From Psychrobacter sp. FDAARGOS_221 (lineage in GTDB: Bacteria > Pseudomonadota > Gammaproteobacteria > Pseudomonadales > Moraxellaceae), in the NCBI RefSeq assembly GCF_002313155.2, contig NZ_NWFK02000001.1, positions 2,914,001 to 2,978,000 of the forward strand: a stretch of DNA of 64,000 nucleotides, written 5' to 3'. The stretch's first letter is position 1. Every line of letters begins with the position of its first letter. The position numbers were made by a program, and so were the translations under genes. A model generated the notes under the pieces. It was not told the DNA's origin and did not search any database. It was given only the letters and a program-made list of their open reading frames with translations. Of this stretch, positions 19,200 to 28,027 are shown piece by piece.

Positions 19200-20867
19200 T
19201 TATGAGACCAGAAGTTCAGTGCCGTATTGCTTACGCTTATTGGCAAAGAAGCGATCCAGTCTGTCCATGGCATCTTCTAAGTCCAGTAAGTTAGGCAAGA
19301 ATACCACACGGAAGTGATCAGGCTTATCCCAGTTAAAGCCTGTGCCTTGAACCATCAACACTTTTTCCTCAATCAGTAAATCCATCATGAACTGCATGTC
19401 ATCTTGAATCGGATAAACCTCAAGGTCTATCTTAGGGAAGCAATAGAACGCACCTTGCGGCAGAGTACAAGAAATACCTGGAATCGCATTTAGACGCTCA
19501 ACCGCCAGCATGCGCTGCTTGTACAGACGCCCTGATTCAACGGTCAAATCTTGCATACTTTGATAACCGCCCATCGCAGTCTGGATGGCATGTTGGGCTG
19601 GCACGTTGGCGCACAAGCGCATAGATGCCAACATATCCAAGCCTTCGATAAAGTCGCTGGCATGCTCTTTGTAACCAGATAACATTAACCAACCAGCACG
19701 GAAACCAGCAATGCGGTGTGATTTAGATAAGCCGTTATAAGTCAGTATTAACACATCTTGTGCCAGAGTACACATTGGAGTATGTACCGCGTCATCATAT
19801 AAAATGCGGTCATAAATCTCATCGGCCATAATCACTAGATTATATTCACGTGCCAACTCTATGATTTGCAGCAGCAACTCGTCTGAGTATAGGGCGCCGG
19901 TTGGGTTATTGGGGTTAATGACTACAATACCACGGGTTTTGTCCGTAATTTTGGCACGAATATCTTCGATGTCAGGCTGCCAATTGTCATCTTCATTACA
20001 GCGATAGTGTACCGCTGTACCGCCAGCAAGGTTGGCTGCAGCTGTCCATAGCGGATAATCTGGCATTGGAATTAATACTTCATCTCCGTCGTTCATCAAG
20101 GCTTGCATGGTCATGACGATCAGCTCAGACACACCATTACCCAAATACACATCACGCACATCTACTGCCGATAACAGCCCTTTAGATTGATAATACTGAA
20201 GGATTGCTTTGCGTGCTGAAAAAATACCTTGTGAATCAGAATAGCCGGTCGCATTGTGAAGATTTAGCGCGACATCTTGCAGAATCTCGTGCGGTGCATC
20301 TAAATTGAACGGGGCAGGGTTACCGACGTTTAATTTTAAAATACGTTGACCTTGCGATTCCATCTGGTTGGCAGTTCTTAACAGCGCGCCACGGATGTCA
20401 TAGCAGACGTTTTGAAGTTTGGTTGATTTTCTTAAAGGTTTTTTATTGGGAGTAGCTGGAGAGTTTGTCATAATGCTATTGCTCGCACTGTGAGTGGGTG
20501 TGGTTGTTTCAGATGTTGATTTGGTTTGAGTATTTGATGCTTTCTCAGAGATGGCGTCTTGGGCTACATTACCTTTAGAAGCCTCTTGGTTTTTTCCTGA
20601 GCCTGTGGATGAGTTAGTCTGTGTCGAAGATTCTGACTCGCCACGTAACAAGTAGCCCTCAGAGCAACCCAAGATGGTAGCCAAAGTAGGCAGTTTTGAA
20701 GAGACAATACCATTGATGCCTCGCTCCCAATTTGAAATGGCACCACGGCTCACTTTAGAGCCAGCTTCTGTCATGGCGCTGGCCAACTGCTCGGCGGTCA
20801 GTCCTTTTGCCTTACGCAATTTGCTCAGGCGCTCACCTTGGGTTTTATAATCGGATGGTTCGCTCAT
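19200..20867 (-). CDS. XRE-type HTH domain fused to an AlaA-like aminotransferase
   Basis: Three parts: an XRE/Cro-type helix-turn-helix (about residues 8-75, including ERLSKLRKAKGLTAEQLA and VSRGAISNWERG), a Ser/Thr/Asn-rich linker (about 76-150), and a fold-type I PLP aminotransferase closely resembling AlaA (glutamate-pyruvate transaminase) from KLQNVCYDIRG onward. Lys382 in SKSHRIAGFR is the likely PLP lysine, and NPNNPTGALYS is the usual substrate-loop block. The ATG at 20867 is preferred to a TTG at 20879, which lacks a ribosome site. An internal ATG at 20471 would give a normal-length AlaA but has a poor Shine-Dalgarno. The fusion suggests an enzyme that also binds DNA; palindromes lie upstream (20998-21102). 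Confidence 0.88.
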   Translation of the reverse strand: MSEPSDYKTQGERLSKLRKAKGLTAEQLASAMTEAGSKVSRGAISNWERGINGIVSSKLPTLATILGCSEGYLLRGESESSTQTNSSTGSGKNQEASKGNVAQDAISEKASNTQTKSTSETTTPTHSASNSIMTNSPATPNKKPLRKSTKLQNVCYDIRGALLRTANQMESQGQRILKLNVGNPAPFNLDAPHEILQDVALNLHNATGYSDSQGIFSARKAILQYYQSKGLLSAVDVRDVYLGNGVSELIVMTMQALMNDGDEVLIPMPDYPLWTAAANLAGGTAVHYRCNEDDNWQPDIEDIRAKITDKTRGIVVINPNNPTGALYSDELLLQIIELAREYNLVIMADEIYDRILYDDAVHTPMCTLAQDVLILTYNGLSKSHRIAGFRAGWLMLSGYKEHASDFIEGLDMLASMRLCANVPAQHAIQTAMGGYQSMQDLTVESGRLYKQRMLAVERLNAIPGISCTLPQGAFYCFPKIDLEVYPIQDDMQFMMDLLIEEKVLMVQGTGFNWDKPDHFRVVFLPNLLDLEDAMDRLDRFFANKRKQYGTELLVS

Positions 20868-20879
20868 AAGGGCACTCAA

Positions 20880-21335
20880 TTATCAGACTAAATTGGATTG
20901 TTAGTAAAGTTGTCAATTAATAAGTTAGTAAAATAGAAGGGTCAATAATCAAGCTGCAAACAGAAAGTTACTATAAAAAGTTACTATAAATTAAAAAATG
21001 CAAGTTTGTTGCTTGTGGCATATTTAATCTCAACCTTAATGCAAGATATTATTGCATTATCAAATTATTTTCAAGGATTAATTATGCAAGTTATTCTTGC
21101 ATTTGTTGTTATTGATTTATCCAACGTTAGACCACATAGTGTTATCCATCTACAGCAATAACAATAAGCATAAGCAGAACAATAATAACACCAATAAGTT
21201 ATTAGTATTGAAAGCGATTAGTTGCTACTATTAGATGAATCGTTATTCAACTTAACCGTTATCTAAATTCAAATATTTAAATATAAATATCTAAATTGAA
21301 ATAAAAGTGCCAACAAATAGGAAGTAGGGGAAGTC
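20880..21335. other. Intergenic region between the XRE-aminotransferase gene and msrB
   Basis: 456 bases between divergent genes. It holds a tandem AAGTTACTATAAA pair (about 20966-20991) and a cluster of TGCAAG/CTTGCA inverted repeats, described separately. The rest is AT-rich. Confidence 0.5.
20998..21102. promoter_or_regulatory. Cluster of TGCAA palindromes, candidate operator array
   Basis: Two clear inverted repeats, TAATGCAA-N7-TTGCATTA (21037-21059) and ATGCAAG-N5-CTTGCAT (21084-21102), have centres 45 bases apart (about four helical turns). A third, degenerate CAAG-N7-CTTG sits at 21001-21015. The shared half-site ATGCAA suggests a dimeric DNA-binding protein; the nearby XRE-aminotransferase is the obvious candidate. 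That link is inference. Confidence 0.5.
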
Positions 21336-21755
21336 ATGCAAGATTCACAATTAACCGCTCAACAAATTGCACAACTTACTGAAGCTGATTGGCGTCAGCG
21401 CTTAACCGATGAAGAATATAGAGTGCTGCGTGAAAAAGGAACAGAGCGTCCGTTCACCGGTATTCATAATGATATGAGCGAAGAAGGTGTTTATCGCTGT
21501 AAAGGCTGTGGTGCCAAGCTGTTTGATTCTAATAATAAATTCGATGCAGGTTGTGGTTGGCCAAGTTTCGATGCCACTATCGATGAGTCGGCAGTAGAGG
21601 AGCATTTAGATACCTCTCATGGCATGCGACGCATTGAAGTGACTTGCCGAAACTGCGGAGGACATCTGGGGCATGTATTCCCAGATGGCCCTAAAGAAAC
21701 GACCGGCATGCGCTATTGTATTAACTCAGTGGCCATCGACCTTGATGAAAAGTAG
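21336..21755 (+). CDS. msrB: Peptide-methionine (R)-S-oxide reductase MsrB
   Basis: Reduces methionine-R-sulfoxide in proteins. The zinc-binding cysteines are Cys55/Cys58 (CKGC) and Cys104/Cys107 (CRNC), GCGWPSF is at 72-78, and the catalytic Cys128 lies in RYCINS. The 139-residue length is typical of a free-standing MsrB. It is cytoplasmic, with no signal peptide. A strong Shine-Dalgarno precedes the ATG. Confidence 0.97.
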   Translation: MQDSQLTAQQIAQLTEADWRQRLTDEEYRVLREKGTERPFTGIHNDMSEEGVYRCKGCGAKLFDSNNKFDAGCGWPSFDATIDESAVEEHLDTSHGMRRIEVTCRNCGGHLGHVFPDGPKETTGMRYCINSVAIDLDEK

Positions 21756-21896
21756 CTTTTTATAACCAAGAGGTAGGTTATAACCAACAAGTTGATCACG
21801 ATAATAAGCAGGTCATAAAAGAATTTATAGGTCATAAAAAGCCATAGGTAATTCATTAATAACAAATAATAGCCTAAGCAAATAAAAATGCGTAAG

Positions 21897-21935
21897 AATG
21901 GGTAACACTTAGTGGTGTTATCCATTTTGTTTTTT
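21897..21935 (+). terminator. Intrinsic terminator after msrB
   Basis: AATGGGTAACAC pairs with GTGTTATCCATT (one wobble), with a 6-base loop, followed by TTGTTTTTT. Confidence 0.75.
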
Positions 21936-21982
21936 GGCTATAGTGCTACACTATATATAACTTTAGTTTTGTGAGAGTCCAC

Positions 21983-22579
21983 ATGCGAATACGTAAGCTT
22001 TTTAAATTTGAAAACGCCCACATTGTGCGTAATTGTAGCTCTGATAGATGTAAGCGCTCGATTCATGGTCACAGTTATCAAATTGAACTGATATTGCAAG
22101 CCGATCGCCTAGACCATGGGCAGATGGTGTATGACTTTGGCTTATTAAAGTCATCAATTAAAGACATTATTGACAGTTTTGATCATGCCATTTGTTTTTG
22201 GAACAAAGACGATCCTGAATACATAAAAATGTGTAAAACCTTTAGTGCGCGCTGGATTAGCTTACCAGTTTCACCTTCTGCCGAGCAATTTTCACGGGTG
22301 ATTTTCTTTTGGGCACAACAAATTTTGAACCAAACCAAGATGGTTAATGGTGAAGCGGATGTCAGTGTATATTCAGTAATCGCTCATGAAACAGCGACCG
22401 GTTATGCACAGTGCTTTGCAGAAGATGTGGCCAATGAGCAGATGGGTAAATTATCACTTGAAGACTTTGAATTTAGTGATCAAATTAAGCAAGAGTGGCA
22501 CGACCCTTCAATGTATGACAAATTGATCGCTGGCGAGTGCTTCGTTAATCCACAAGTGCAAATGCAGGTTGAGCCTTAG
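21983..22579 (+). CDS. 6-pyruvoyl-tetrahydropterin synthase/QueD family protein
   Basis: Belongs to the PTPS/QueD family, which acts on dihydroneopterin triphosphate on the way to queuosine or pterins. The zinc ligands His13 (FENAH), His28 and His30 (HGH) and the catalytic Cys23 are in place; HDP-like FDHAI and the ATGYA-containing HETATGYA block with its Glu follow. At about 198 residues it is longer than E. coli QueD (~120), with extra helices in the middle and at the C-terminus, as in the COG0720 proteins of Acinetobacter relatives. The ATG at 21983 follows GAGAG; a GTG at 21971 is possible. The exact product is uncertain. Confidence 0.82.
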   Translation: MRIRKLFKFENAHIVRNCSSDRCKRSIHGHSYQIELILQADRLDHGQMVYDFGLLKSSIKDIIDSFDHAICFWNKDDPEYIKMCKTFSARWISLPVSPSAEQFSRVIFFWAQQILNQTKMVNGEADVSVYSVIAHETATGYAQCFAEDVANEQMGKLSLEDFEFSDQIKQEWHDPSMYDKLIAGECFVNPQVQMQVEP

Positions 22580-22694
22580 GTTAATAGGTTAAACTAAGTA
22601 TAGTTACACATTAATTCAGCTTGATAGATAATAAGCTGTTATAGCTACTACAACTATTTAAATCCAAAATTTAATAAAATAAACGAGTGTTGAT

Positions 22695-23219
22695 ATGACC
22701 CGTCCTGATAAGTCATCAAAGTCCGAACAACAAGTGCTGCTAACCTCTGAGGCTGACACCCAAGCTTTGGCTGAGCAATTGGCCGCTGCCAATATCCATG
22801 GCAGTGTTTGGCTATCCGGTGACTTAGGGGCCGGTAAAACCACGCTAACCCGCTACTGGCTCAGAGCACTGGGTCATCAAGGCTCAGTAAAGAGCCCGAC
22901 TTATACCTTGGTTGAGCCCTATCAGCTACAGCATTCCGCACAAGGTCATGTGGAACAAGGTATGGTTAAGCGGGTGTATCACGCTGACTTATATCGCCTT
23001 CAAGATCCAGAAGAGCTGTCGTTTATCGGCTTTGAAGAATATCTAGATGATGAGCAAGCGCTTGTGATTATTGAGTGGGCGAGCCGCGCCGATGGTTATT
23101 TACCACAGCCGATGATGACTATTAATATCACGGTTGAGCAAGTAGATGGTCAGCCGGTTAGACGGGTAGTCATCGATTGTGATGACAACACGCACTTTGA
23201 ATTAAAGCCATTGCATTAA
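22695..23219 (+). CDS. tsaE: tRNA threonylcarbamoyladenosine biosynthesis ATPase TsaE
   Basis: Small ATPase that drives the TsaB-TsaD complex in t6A37 synthesis on ANN-decoding tRNAs. The P-loop GDLGAGKTT is at 42-50, with SPTYTLVEPY (switch) and HADLYRL after it, and the conserved IIEWASRA block near residue 135. The 174-residue length slightly exceeds the usual ~150. It begins the common tsaE-mutL-miaA-hfq order (amiC missing between tsaE and mutL). Confidence 0.94.
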   Translation: MTRPDKSSKSEQQVLLTSEADTQALAEQLAAANIHGSVWLSGDLGAGKTTLTRYWLRALGHQGSVKSPTYTLVEPYQLQHSAQGHVEQGMVKRVYHADLYRLQDPEELSFIGFEEYLDDEQALVIIEWASRADGYLPQPMMTINITVEQVDGQPVRRVVIDCDDNTHFELKPLH

Positions 23220-23327
23220 GACGTTTCGATTTTAGCGTTTTATCTAAAGTCGCGACATCGGTCATAGCTGATATATTTAAAACTTGCTAATACCAGTCAA
23301 CATAATCTTTTAATCCATAAGTAGATA

Positions 23328-25643
23328 ATGAGCGCCAGCATCAATCAAAACAGTAACTCCTCACAAAAACGTATCAAAAAGCTGCCTCCGTTATTGGTTA
23401 ATCAGCTGGCTGCCGGGGAAGTTGTCACTCGCCCAGCCTCAGTGGTGAAAGAGCTGATTGAAAACGCACTTGATGCTGGCGCGCGACATATCGATGTCCG
23501 AATCACTCAAGGCGGGATGGGCAGCATTGAGGTTAGAGATGACGGTGAGGGCATACATCCTGATGACATGGTAATGGCTGTTACTCGCTTTGCGACCAGT
23601 AAAATTGCGGATGTGGCACACCTTCAAGGCATTGCTACGCTAGGCTTTAGAGGTGAGGCATTGGCAGCGACGGCAGCGGTGTCTCGCTTAACATTAACGA
23701 GCTGTGCCGATCAAAGCGGTATTGGCCGAGAGCTCAATGTGGCGGGTATTTTAGAAGATACCCCAGAGTTGGTGCCTGTGGTTCATCCCCAAGGCACGAC
23801 TGTGATTGTCAGGGATTTATACTTTAACGTGCCGGCTAGGCGTGGCAATTTAAAATCAATCTCGACCGAGTATGCGCACATCGAAATGGTGGTCAAGCAG
23901 CTGGCGTTAGTCGCAAGTAATGTCAGCTTTAGTCTTTGGCATAATGACAAGCGCCGATTTCATCTAGAAGCGATTGATATTGATTATCAAGACATGAGCG
24001 TCAATCCTTTAGCTGGTCAAGTGTCTGGGCAAAATACAACAGACCATCACTCAACGGTTAGCAATAATAACCATTATCACGATAGCAACAATAATAGATT
24101 GTGTCACCCTGATGTCATAACAGACACTAATAATGATAGTAGTTCTAGTGATGATAACAGTGCCGATAAACATTCAGATGGCTATTCAGTAGGGCATAAA
24201 GACAGTCCAAATAAAGACATTTTAAGTACCTCGAACACTCATCAATCCGCTTTAATGCAGGCCGTTTTGGCTCGGTTAATGGCGGTGCTACCAGCAACCC
24301 ATGATCAGGCAGAAGTGCTACATTCAGACAACCTTGAACCTATTGCGTTGAATTTAGAAGGGCTGCTTAAGCAACAAGCAACGTGGCCACAGCCGAATAA
24401 TGACAGCAGCAGTATTGGTAGTAGGGACAATGTCAATAATACGAATAGTACGAGAAATGATGGCTTTATTGGAATAACTGGCCTGTTAATTCCTAGCGCA
24501 AAGTCTTTGACCAATGCCGCTTACAAGCTGATTTATATTAATGGACGCTTGGTAAAAGATAGGCGTATTGCACAGTGTTTGCGTGAATGTACGAACAGTG
24601 TCGAAGGATTGCAAAGCCTAGGGTATGTGCTGTTTTTTAACGTACCCACAGCTTGGCTAAATATTAATGTGCACCCGTCAAAGCAGTGTGTAAAGGTGCA
24701 AAATTTAGCCAATATTGTGGCGCACTTGCAGGTAGGGGTGTCTGCTGGTTTGCAACGTTGGAAAAATCGCCAACATGAGCTTGCCCAGCAACAACTGCGA
24801 AAACAACAAGAACAAATAAACCAACACTCAAATCTGTCTGATAACACTCATTTAGATGATGCGCAGCATGCACAACCATATTCACAACCTCAGCAAACGC
24901 CTAATAAGCTCAGCGCGGTAACACAGTCTAATCGAGACTATCGCCGCAATTATCAAACAGATATTGAATACAGTCGTTCAAATGCTTCTGCAATGGTTGG
25001 CTCCGTTACTGGTAGTTTTGATAGTTCTAAAGATATTGATACCTTCAAGAGTGTTGATGCGTTGTCCGTATCTGAGCCGCTGCAGTCTTATCAGGCTCAT
25101 AATAATAACCCTCAGTTATCTGCGCATGCTTTACATCAACAGACTCAAAATAAGCAGTCTTTAGATGAGCAAACACTAGCCGCAGAAGTTCAATGTTTAT
25201 TTGTCGGGCCTTTAGATTCAAATTTAGAGATGACTGATTGTGCTGATGACTCATCAAAAGATGTAATAACAGAGCCTTATGTTTTGCTGCTGATTAAAGA
25301 GGTGTTATATGTCTATTCAGAGCAGGGAGTGTTATCTGCGTTAGATAACTCACAGTTGCTGGGTAGCCTTAATACGAAGCATTTTAATTTGTCCAACACC
25401 GATTTGAGTGAATCTGACTTGAACCAAACTGATCTGAGTAGTACTGAGCATACAAGTGCTGCGATACAGTCTTATGCTCATTATCATCAAGCAGATACCA
25501 GTGCTAAGCAGCAATTAATTAATAAGTGGTTGCAACAGATAATAACCACAAATCAGACCAAAGACAGTCAGCTCAACCAGCTTACTAATAACGCCCTAGG
25601 CAAACTATCGTTAGCGCAATTGATGAGCCAGATGCTGTCTTAA
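23328..25643 (+). CDS. mutL: DNA mismatch repair protein MutL, with large insertion and unusual C-terminus
   Basis: GHKL ATPase that couples MutS to strand excision. ATP-site motifs are intact: KELIENALDAGA (with Glu42, Asn46), RDDGEGI (about 70-76), ATSKI and TLGFRGEALA. Residues about 225-378 are a long Asn/Asp/His/Ser-rich insertion where other MutL proteins run straight through; the fold resumes at GLLIPSAKS and includes YINGRLVKDR and NVHPSK. The C-terminal part (from about 610) is hard to match to the MutL dimerisation domain and has no DQHA-x2-E-x4-E endonuclease motif. At 771 residues it is long for the family. It is followed by miaA. Confidence 0.93.
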   Translation: MSASINQNSNSSQKRIKKLPPLLVNQLAAGEVVTRPASVVKELIENALDAGARHIDVRITQGGMGSIEVRDDGEGIHPDDMVMAVTRFATSKIADVAHLQGIATLGFRGEALAATAAVSRLTLTSCADQSGIGRELNVAGILEDTPELVPVVHPQGTTVIVRDLYFNVPARRGNLKSISTEYAHIEMVVKQLALVASNVSFSLWHNDKRRFHLEAIDIDYQDMSVNPLAGQVSGQNTTDHHSTVSNNNHYHDSNNNRLCHPDVITDTNNDSSSSDDNSADKHSDGYSVGHKDSPNKDILSTSNTHQSALMQAVLARLMAVLPATHDQAEVLHSDNLEPIALNLEGLLKQQATWPQPNNDSSSIGSRDNVNNTNSTRNDGFIGITGLLIPSAKSLTNAAYKLIYINGRLVKDRRIAQCLRECTNSVEGLQSLGYVLFFNVPTAWLNINVHPSKQCVKVQNLANIVAHLQVGVSAGLQRWKNRQHELAQQQLRKQQEQINQHSNLSDNTHLDDAQHAQPYSQPQQTPNKLSAVTQSNRDYRRNYQTDIEYSRSNASAMVGSVTGSFDSSKDIDTFKSVDALSVSEPLQSYQAHNNNPQLSAHALHQQTQNKQSLDEQTLAAEVQCLFVGPLDSNLEMTDCADDSSKDVITEPYVLLLIKEVLYVYSEQGVLSALDNSQLLGSLNTKHFNLSNTDLSESDLNQTDLSSTEHTSAAIQSYAHYHQADTSAKQQLINKWLQQIITTNQTKDSQLNQLTNNALGKLSLAQLMSQMLS

Positions 25644-25760
25644 ATTTAAAACTAAAAATCCGTCTGCCACTTTATTCATTCGCAATATTGATTATTTATT
25701 CATAACATCTAATTGTAATGAGGCAATCCAAAGCGCAGCAGACGTAAAAGAGTATACAAC

Positions 25761-26897
25761 ATGAGCAATGAGTCACAGATAGAGTCAAATAATTACCACA
25801 CATCCAGTGGCAGTGCTAGTGCTACTATTAATACTACTGAGCTGCCCGATAACGCCGTGGTGTGCTTAATGGCACCAACTGCCAGTGGCAAGACAGCCTT
25901 GGCTTATCAATTATATGACTCGGGTCGCTTCGAGATTGTATCCGTAGATTCTGCTTTGATTTATCGAGATATGACTATTGGTACAGCCAAGCCAACGCCA
26001 CAAGAGCTGGCACGCTATCCACATCATCTGGTTGATATCATTGATCCAACCGAAAGCTACAGTGTGGCCAATTTCGTTGCTGATGTGGAAGCTTTGGTTG
26101 AGCAAATTCATGCGCGTGGCAAAATCCCATTATTAGTGGGTGGCACTATGATGTATTACATGGCTTTATTTACTGGGATGTCTCCGGTGCCCGATACCGA
26201 TCAACAGATACGTGATGAAGTCGAAGCTTGGCGCCAAGCAGAGGGTATTGAGGCGTTACATGAGTACTTAAAGCAGTTTGATCCTGTGATTGCAGAACGT
26301 TTGAACGCCACTGATACACAAAGAGTGACACGTGCAGTTGAAGTGTATAAACAAACCGGTAAGCCACTTAGCGAATGGCAAAAACTGCCAAAACAAGCGC
26401 TTGCGGATAACACTGAGCAGTATTGGCTAGGGCTTGCAGTGATGCCAGATAGACCTTGGTTGCATGAGCGTATTGCCTTGCGTTTGCAAATGATGTGGGA
26501 TGACGGATTGGTTGAGGAAGTACTGCAACTGGTCAATGACTATCAACTGTCGCCAGATACACCCGCTATGCGCTGCGTTGGCTATAGACAGGTAGTGGAC
26601 TATCTGTTAGCAGTCGACCATCTGCAACTAAAAAAAGGTATACTAAGTGTTAACCCTGAGGTTTCTAACGGCGGGTTAAGTACTGATATAGACAGTGACG
26701 CTGCTTGTCAAGATATGAAAAATAAGGCACTATATGCGACAAGACAGTTGGCAAAACGCCAGTACACGTGGCTTAGGAACCTAGTTGCGACTCATGGGCC
26801 AGATGAAAGCAACCAGGCTGCCAATAATAAAGTGGTTTGTTCTTTTTCAAGCATGGATGAAGTTAAACAGTATCTTTTCGCTTCAGCTAACCAATAA
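25761..26897 (+). CDS. miaA: tRNA dimethylallyltransferase MiaA
   Basis: Adds a dimethylallyl group to A37 of tRNAs reading UNN codons. The P-loop APTASGKTALA is at about residues 37-47, followed by the conserved VSVDSALIYRDMTIGTAKP and HHLVDIIDP blocks. ATRQLAKRQYTWLRN near the C-terminus is the family's tRNA-contact segment. At 378 residues it is longer than usual because of an N-terminal Ser/Asn-rich tail (about 35) and an insertion near 295-325. It sits between mutL and hfq, as in most gammaproteobacteria. Confidence 0.96.
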   Translation: MSNESQIESNNYHTSSGSASATINTTELPDNAVVCLMAPTASGKTALAYQLYDSGRFEIVSVDSALIYRDMTIGTAKPTPQELARYPHHLVDIIDPTESYSVANFVADVEALVEQIHARGKIPLLVGGTMMYYMALFTGMSPVPDTDQQIRDEVEAWRQAEGIEALHEYLKQFDPVIAERLNATDTQRVTRAVEVYKQTGKPLSEWQKLPKQALADNTEQYWLGLAVMPDRPWLHERIALRLQMMWDDGLVEEVLQLVNDYQLSPDTPAMRCVGYRQVVDYLLAVDHLQLKKGILSVNPEVSNGGLSTDIDSDAACQDMKNKALYATRQLAKRQYTWLRNLVATHGPDESNQAANNKVVCSFSSMDEVKQYLFASANQ

Positions 26898-27098
26898 TTA
26901 CCGCTACTTTTGGGTTAATAATCAGGTTTAGGGGTATTTGATACAAATCTTCACCTGTGTTTTGTAACAAAACTATAATTATAACTACCAATAACAAACC
27001 CTATATTATTAAATATAATTTAACATTGTTTAGGGGTGTAATTTTTCATAACTTATTTGTCATCCACTTATAATAAATTAGAATTAAGGAGACAGCTC

Positions 27099-27704
27099 AT
27101 GTCAAAAGGACAAACATTACAAGATCCGTTTTTAAACGCTTTGCGTAAAGATCGCATTCCTGTATCTATCTTTTTAGTTAACGGTATTAAGCTGCAAGGT
27201 CAAATTGAGTCTTTCGACCAATATGTGGTTTTATTAAAAAACACTGTCAGCCAAATGGTATATAAGCACGCCATTTCAACGGTAGTTCCTGCACGTAACC
27301 CCCGTAGTAGTTCAAGCCCATCGACCACAACCAGTGCACCACAACCAGCAGGCTACCAAGGTGGCTTTGGTGCTGCATCTGCTGCTCCTGGTGGGTTTGA
27401 GCGTGGCACGCCTGGATTTGAAGCAGGTGGTTTTGCTAATAAACGCGGCGGCTTTAGTCGCGGTGGTTTTGCAGACAGAGGCGGCTTTAATCAAGAGCGC
27501 TCAGGCTTTATACAAGAGCGCGGATTCGGTGTTGAGCGCGGCTTTGAAGACGATCGAGGCTTTGGCGCAGACCGTGGTTTTGCGGCTAACCGTTCGCAGC
27601 GTCGTTTTGATGAGCGTAGTTTTGAAAAGCGTGGCTTCACATCAGCGCCATCTGCACCGTCTGACGATGACAACTTAAGCAATAAGTTTTCAGACGATGA
27701 TTAG
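27099..27704 (+). CDS. hfq: RNA chaperone Hfq with long Gly/Arg/Phe-rich tail
   Basis: Hexameric Sm-like chaperone for sRNA-mRNA pairing. Residues 1-70 are a canonical Hfq core ([22 protein letters not shown] and the Sm2 [10 protein letters not shown]). Residues 71-201 form a low-complexity tail with repeated RGGF/RGF/DRGF units and an acidic end. The ATG at 27099 follows AAGGAG; an upstream in-frame start at 27057 lacks a ribosome site and would add residues not found in Hfq. The tail is probably disordered; long Gly-rich Hfq tails are known in Moraxellaceae. A terminator follows. Confidence 0.96.
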   Translation: MSKGQTLQDPFLNALRKDRIPVSIFLVNGIKLQGQIESFDQYVVLLKNTVSQMVYKHAISTVVPARNPRSSSSPSTTTSAPQPAGYQGGFGAASAAPGGFERGTPGFEAGGFANKRGGFSRGGFADRGGFNQERSGFIQERGFGVERGFEDDRGFGADRGFAANRSQRRFDERSFEKRGFTSAPSAPSDDDNLSNKFSDDD

Positions 27705-28027
27705 ACTGTTTAAGTAAGGTGTTACTCATTAATACTAGTTAATGAATACTAGCGCTTATTATCAAAAACCTGTCCATGTGGGCAGGTTTTTTTATTGTCG
27801 TTTTTGCTATTACAGGTAAATATATTGGTAATGGGCAAATTTATGAGGAACAGTCAGGTATATGGCGAGTACATGTCAAGCACATGACAAGAACATAAAT
27901 AGGAACCTAGAGTCACTAAGGTTAGGATTTGCTTTAAATATTTACACCGACTTACATAGCGACACTGCTCGTTTATTGGCTGAATATGCTAAACTAAAAG
28001 CCATAATTTTTTGATAAAAGTACCGTT
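27705..28027. other. Intergenic region between hfq and kdsD
   Basis: 323 bases with the hfq terminator near the start and otherwise AT-rich sequence, probably including the kdsD promoter. Nothing else recognised. Confidence 0.5.
27764..27793 (+). terminator. Intrinsic terminator after hfq
   Basis: AAAAACCTGTCC pairs with GGGCAGGTTTTT (one wobble) around a 4-base loop, ending in T7. Confidence 0.85.

Noticed and set aside
27334-27678. Second long frame inside hfq
   Set aside because: Produced by the repetitive Gly/Arg codons of the Hfq tail; no ribosome site and Leu/Val-rich nonsense composition.
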